Below, piece by piece: positions 5,671 through 5,880 of a DNA stretch of 5,880 nucleotides (position 1 is the first letter of the stretch; the number at the start of each line of letters is the position of its first letter). The position numbers were made by a program, and so were the translations under genes. The notes below the pieces were generated by a model. That model made no database searches. It was not told the origin of the DNA and saw nothing but the letters and a program-made list of their open reading frames with translations. The stretch is from JBJTIF01 sp046094825 (GTDB taxonomy: Bacteria > Actinomycetota > UBA4738 > HRBIN12), in assembly GCA_046094825.1 (NCBI GenBank), contig JBJTIF010000040.1, forward strand, positions 1 to 5,880, in the 5' to 3' direction.

Positions 5671-5880
5671 TGCGAGGCGCCACGTCCCGAGCAAGAGCGG
5701 GGCGTTCCAGGGCGTGACGACGGCGGCGACCCCGGCGGGATCCCACGTCACGTGGTTGCGGTGACCGCGCGTCTCGAAGTCGTCGTGGGCGAGGGCGAGG
5801 AGGTGGTCGGCGAAGTAGCGGAAGGTGTGCGCGGTGCGCGGCCGGACGCTCCGCTCGAGCGAGCGCTGGAGCGAGCCGTG
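5656..5880 (-). pseudogene. Aldehyde dehydrogenase internal fragment in inverted orientation (runs off right edge)
   Basis: The minus strand from 5880 to 5656 gives 75 codons of unmistakable aldehyde dehydrogenase. Seen: SLERSVRPRTAHTFRYFADH, then FETRGHRNHV, TWDPAGVAAVVTPWNAPLL, and TWRLAPALAA. The Asn of TPWN corresponds to the conserved oxyanion-hole asparagine. The family continues after ALAA with GN/C-T-V-V-x-KP, but here it continues DRVAGRD and then antisense of the plus-strand genes. The NAD-binding remainder, the catalytic Cys and the Glu are therefore absent. I judge from memory of the family that the piece covers roughly residues 80-155, so it has neither a proper N-terminus nor a C-terminus in the window. 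The TPWNxPxxLxTWRxxPALAA wording recalls HpaE-type semialdehyde dehydrogenases. It most simply comes from the same gene whose start lies at 5590 on the other strand; a separate convergent paralogue is the alternative. Confidence 0.85.

Noticed and set aside
5671..5880. Plus-strand continuation of the open frame from ATG 5590 as a real protein
   Set aside because: It stays open to the edge but has no aldehyde dehydrogenase resemblance past codon 27. The opposite strand explains the same bases with clear family motifs.
1..5880. tRNA, rRNA, CRISPR array, insertion sequence or prophage elements
   Set aside because: No evenly spaced repeats, transposase or integrase motifs, or tRNA-like cloverleaf were seen. 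The window is nearly all accounted for by metabolic genes.

Overview
The window is very GC-rich. Counting two 60-base lines by eye gives about 68% and 78% GC, and third codon positions are almost all G or C. Proteins are packed end to end with GTG/ATG starts overlapping the previous stop. This fits a high-GC actinobacterium-like genome; I cannot name a genus. No RNA gene, insertion sequence or CRISPR array is visible. Essentially all the DNA is coding, apart from about 120 bases at 1440-1559.

Layout. (a) Bases 1-624, minus strand: the first 208 codons of an acetoacetate-decarboxylase-family protein running off the left edge. (b) Divergent from it, 681-1439 plus strand: a fumarylacetoacetate-hydrolase (FAH) family protein of the HpaG type. 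Its expected first codons (634-680) sit in a different reading frame, so its 5' end looks broken or deleted. (c) 1440-1559: a short non-coding gap with an inverted repeat and a strong ribosome binding site. (d) 1560-5593 plus strand: a tight four-gene run made of a glutamine-synthetase-like ligase, a cytochrome P450 of the CYP124/125 type, a GMP-synthase-type class I amidotransferase, and a PuuD-type gamma-glutamyl hydrolase (peptidase C26). Spacings are a 4-base gap, then two GTGA overlaps. (e) From 5590, overlapping the hydrolase stop as ATGA, an aldehyde dehydrogenase begins on the plus strand. It keeps family resemblance only to about base 5670. From there to the right edge the aldehyde-dehydrogenase signal is on the MINUS strand and comes from the interior of such a protein. 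The two parts meet head to head at a 15-base stretch that can encode both.

Reading of the system (inference). Ligase + C26 hydrolase + aldehyde dehydrogenase is the logic of the gamma-glutamylation route for amines: PuuA, PuuD and PuuC in putrescine breakdown, with related ligase/amidotransferase pairs in aniline and alkylamine catabolism. The amine oxidase is absent here and a P450 sits in its place. The plausible job is catabolism of an amine capped as a gamma-glutamyl amide and oxidised by the P450. The aldehyde would then be oxidised further and glutamate released. The flanking FAH-family and acetoacetate-decarboxylase-family enzymes could work on a keto/enol acid derived from the carbon skeleton. 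The substrate is unknown.

Two structural anomalies stand out: the inverted aldehyde dehydrogenase junction at about 5656-5670 and the frame break in the FAH gene at about 667-681. Both lie on short GC-rich hairpin/palindrome sequences. That could mean genuine rearrangement, or amplification/assembly artefacts in the source contig.
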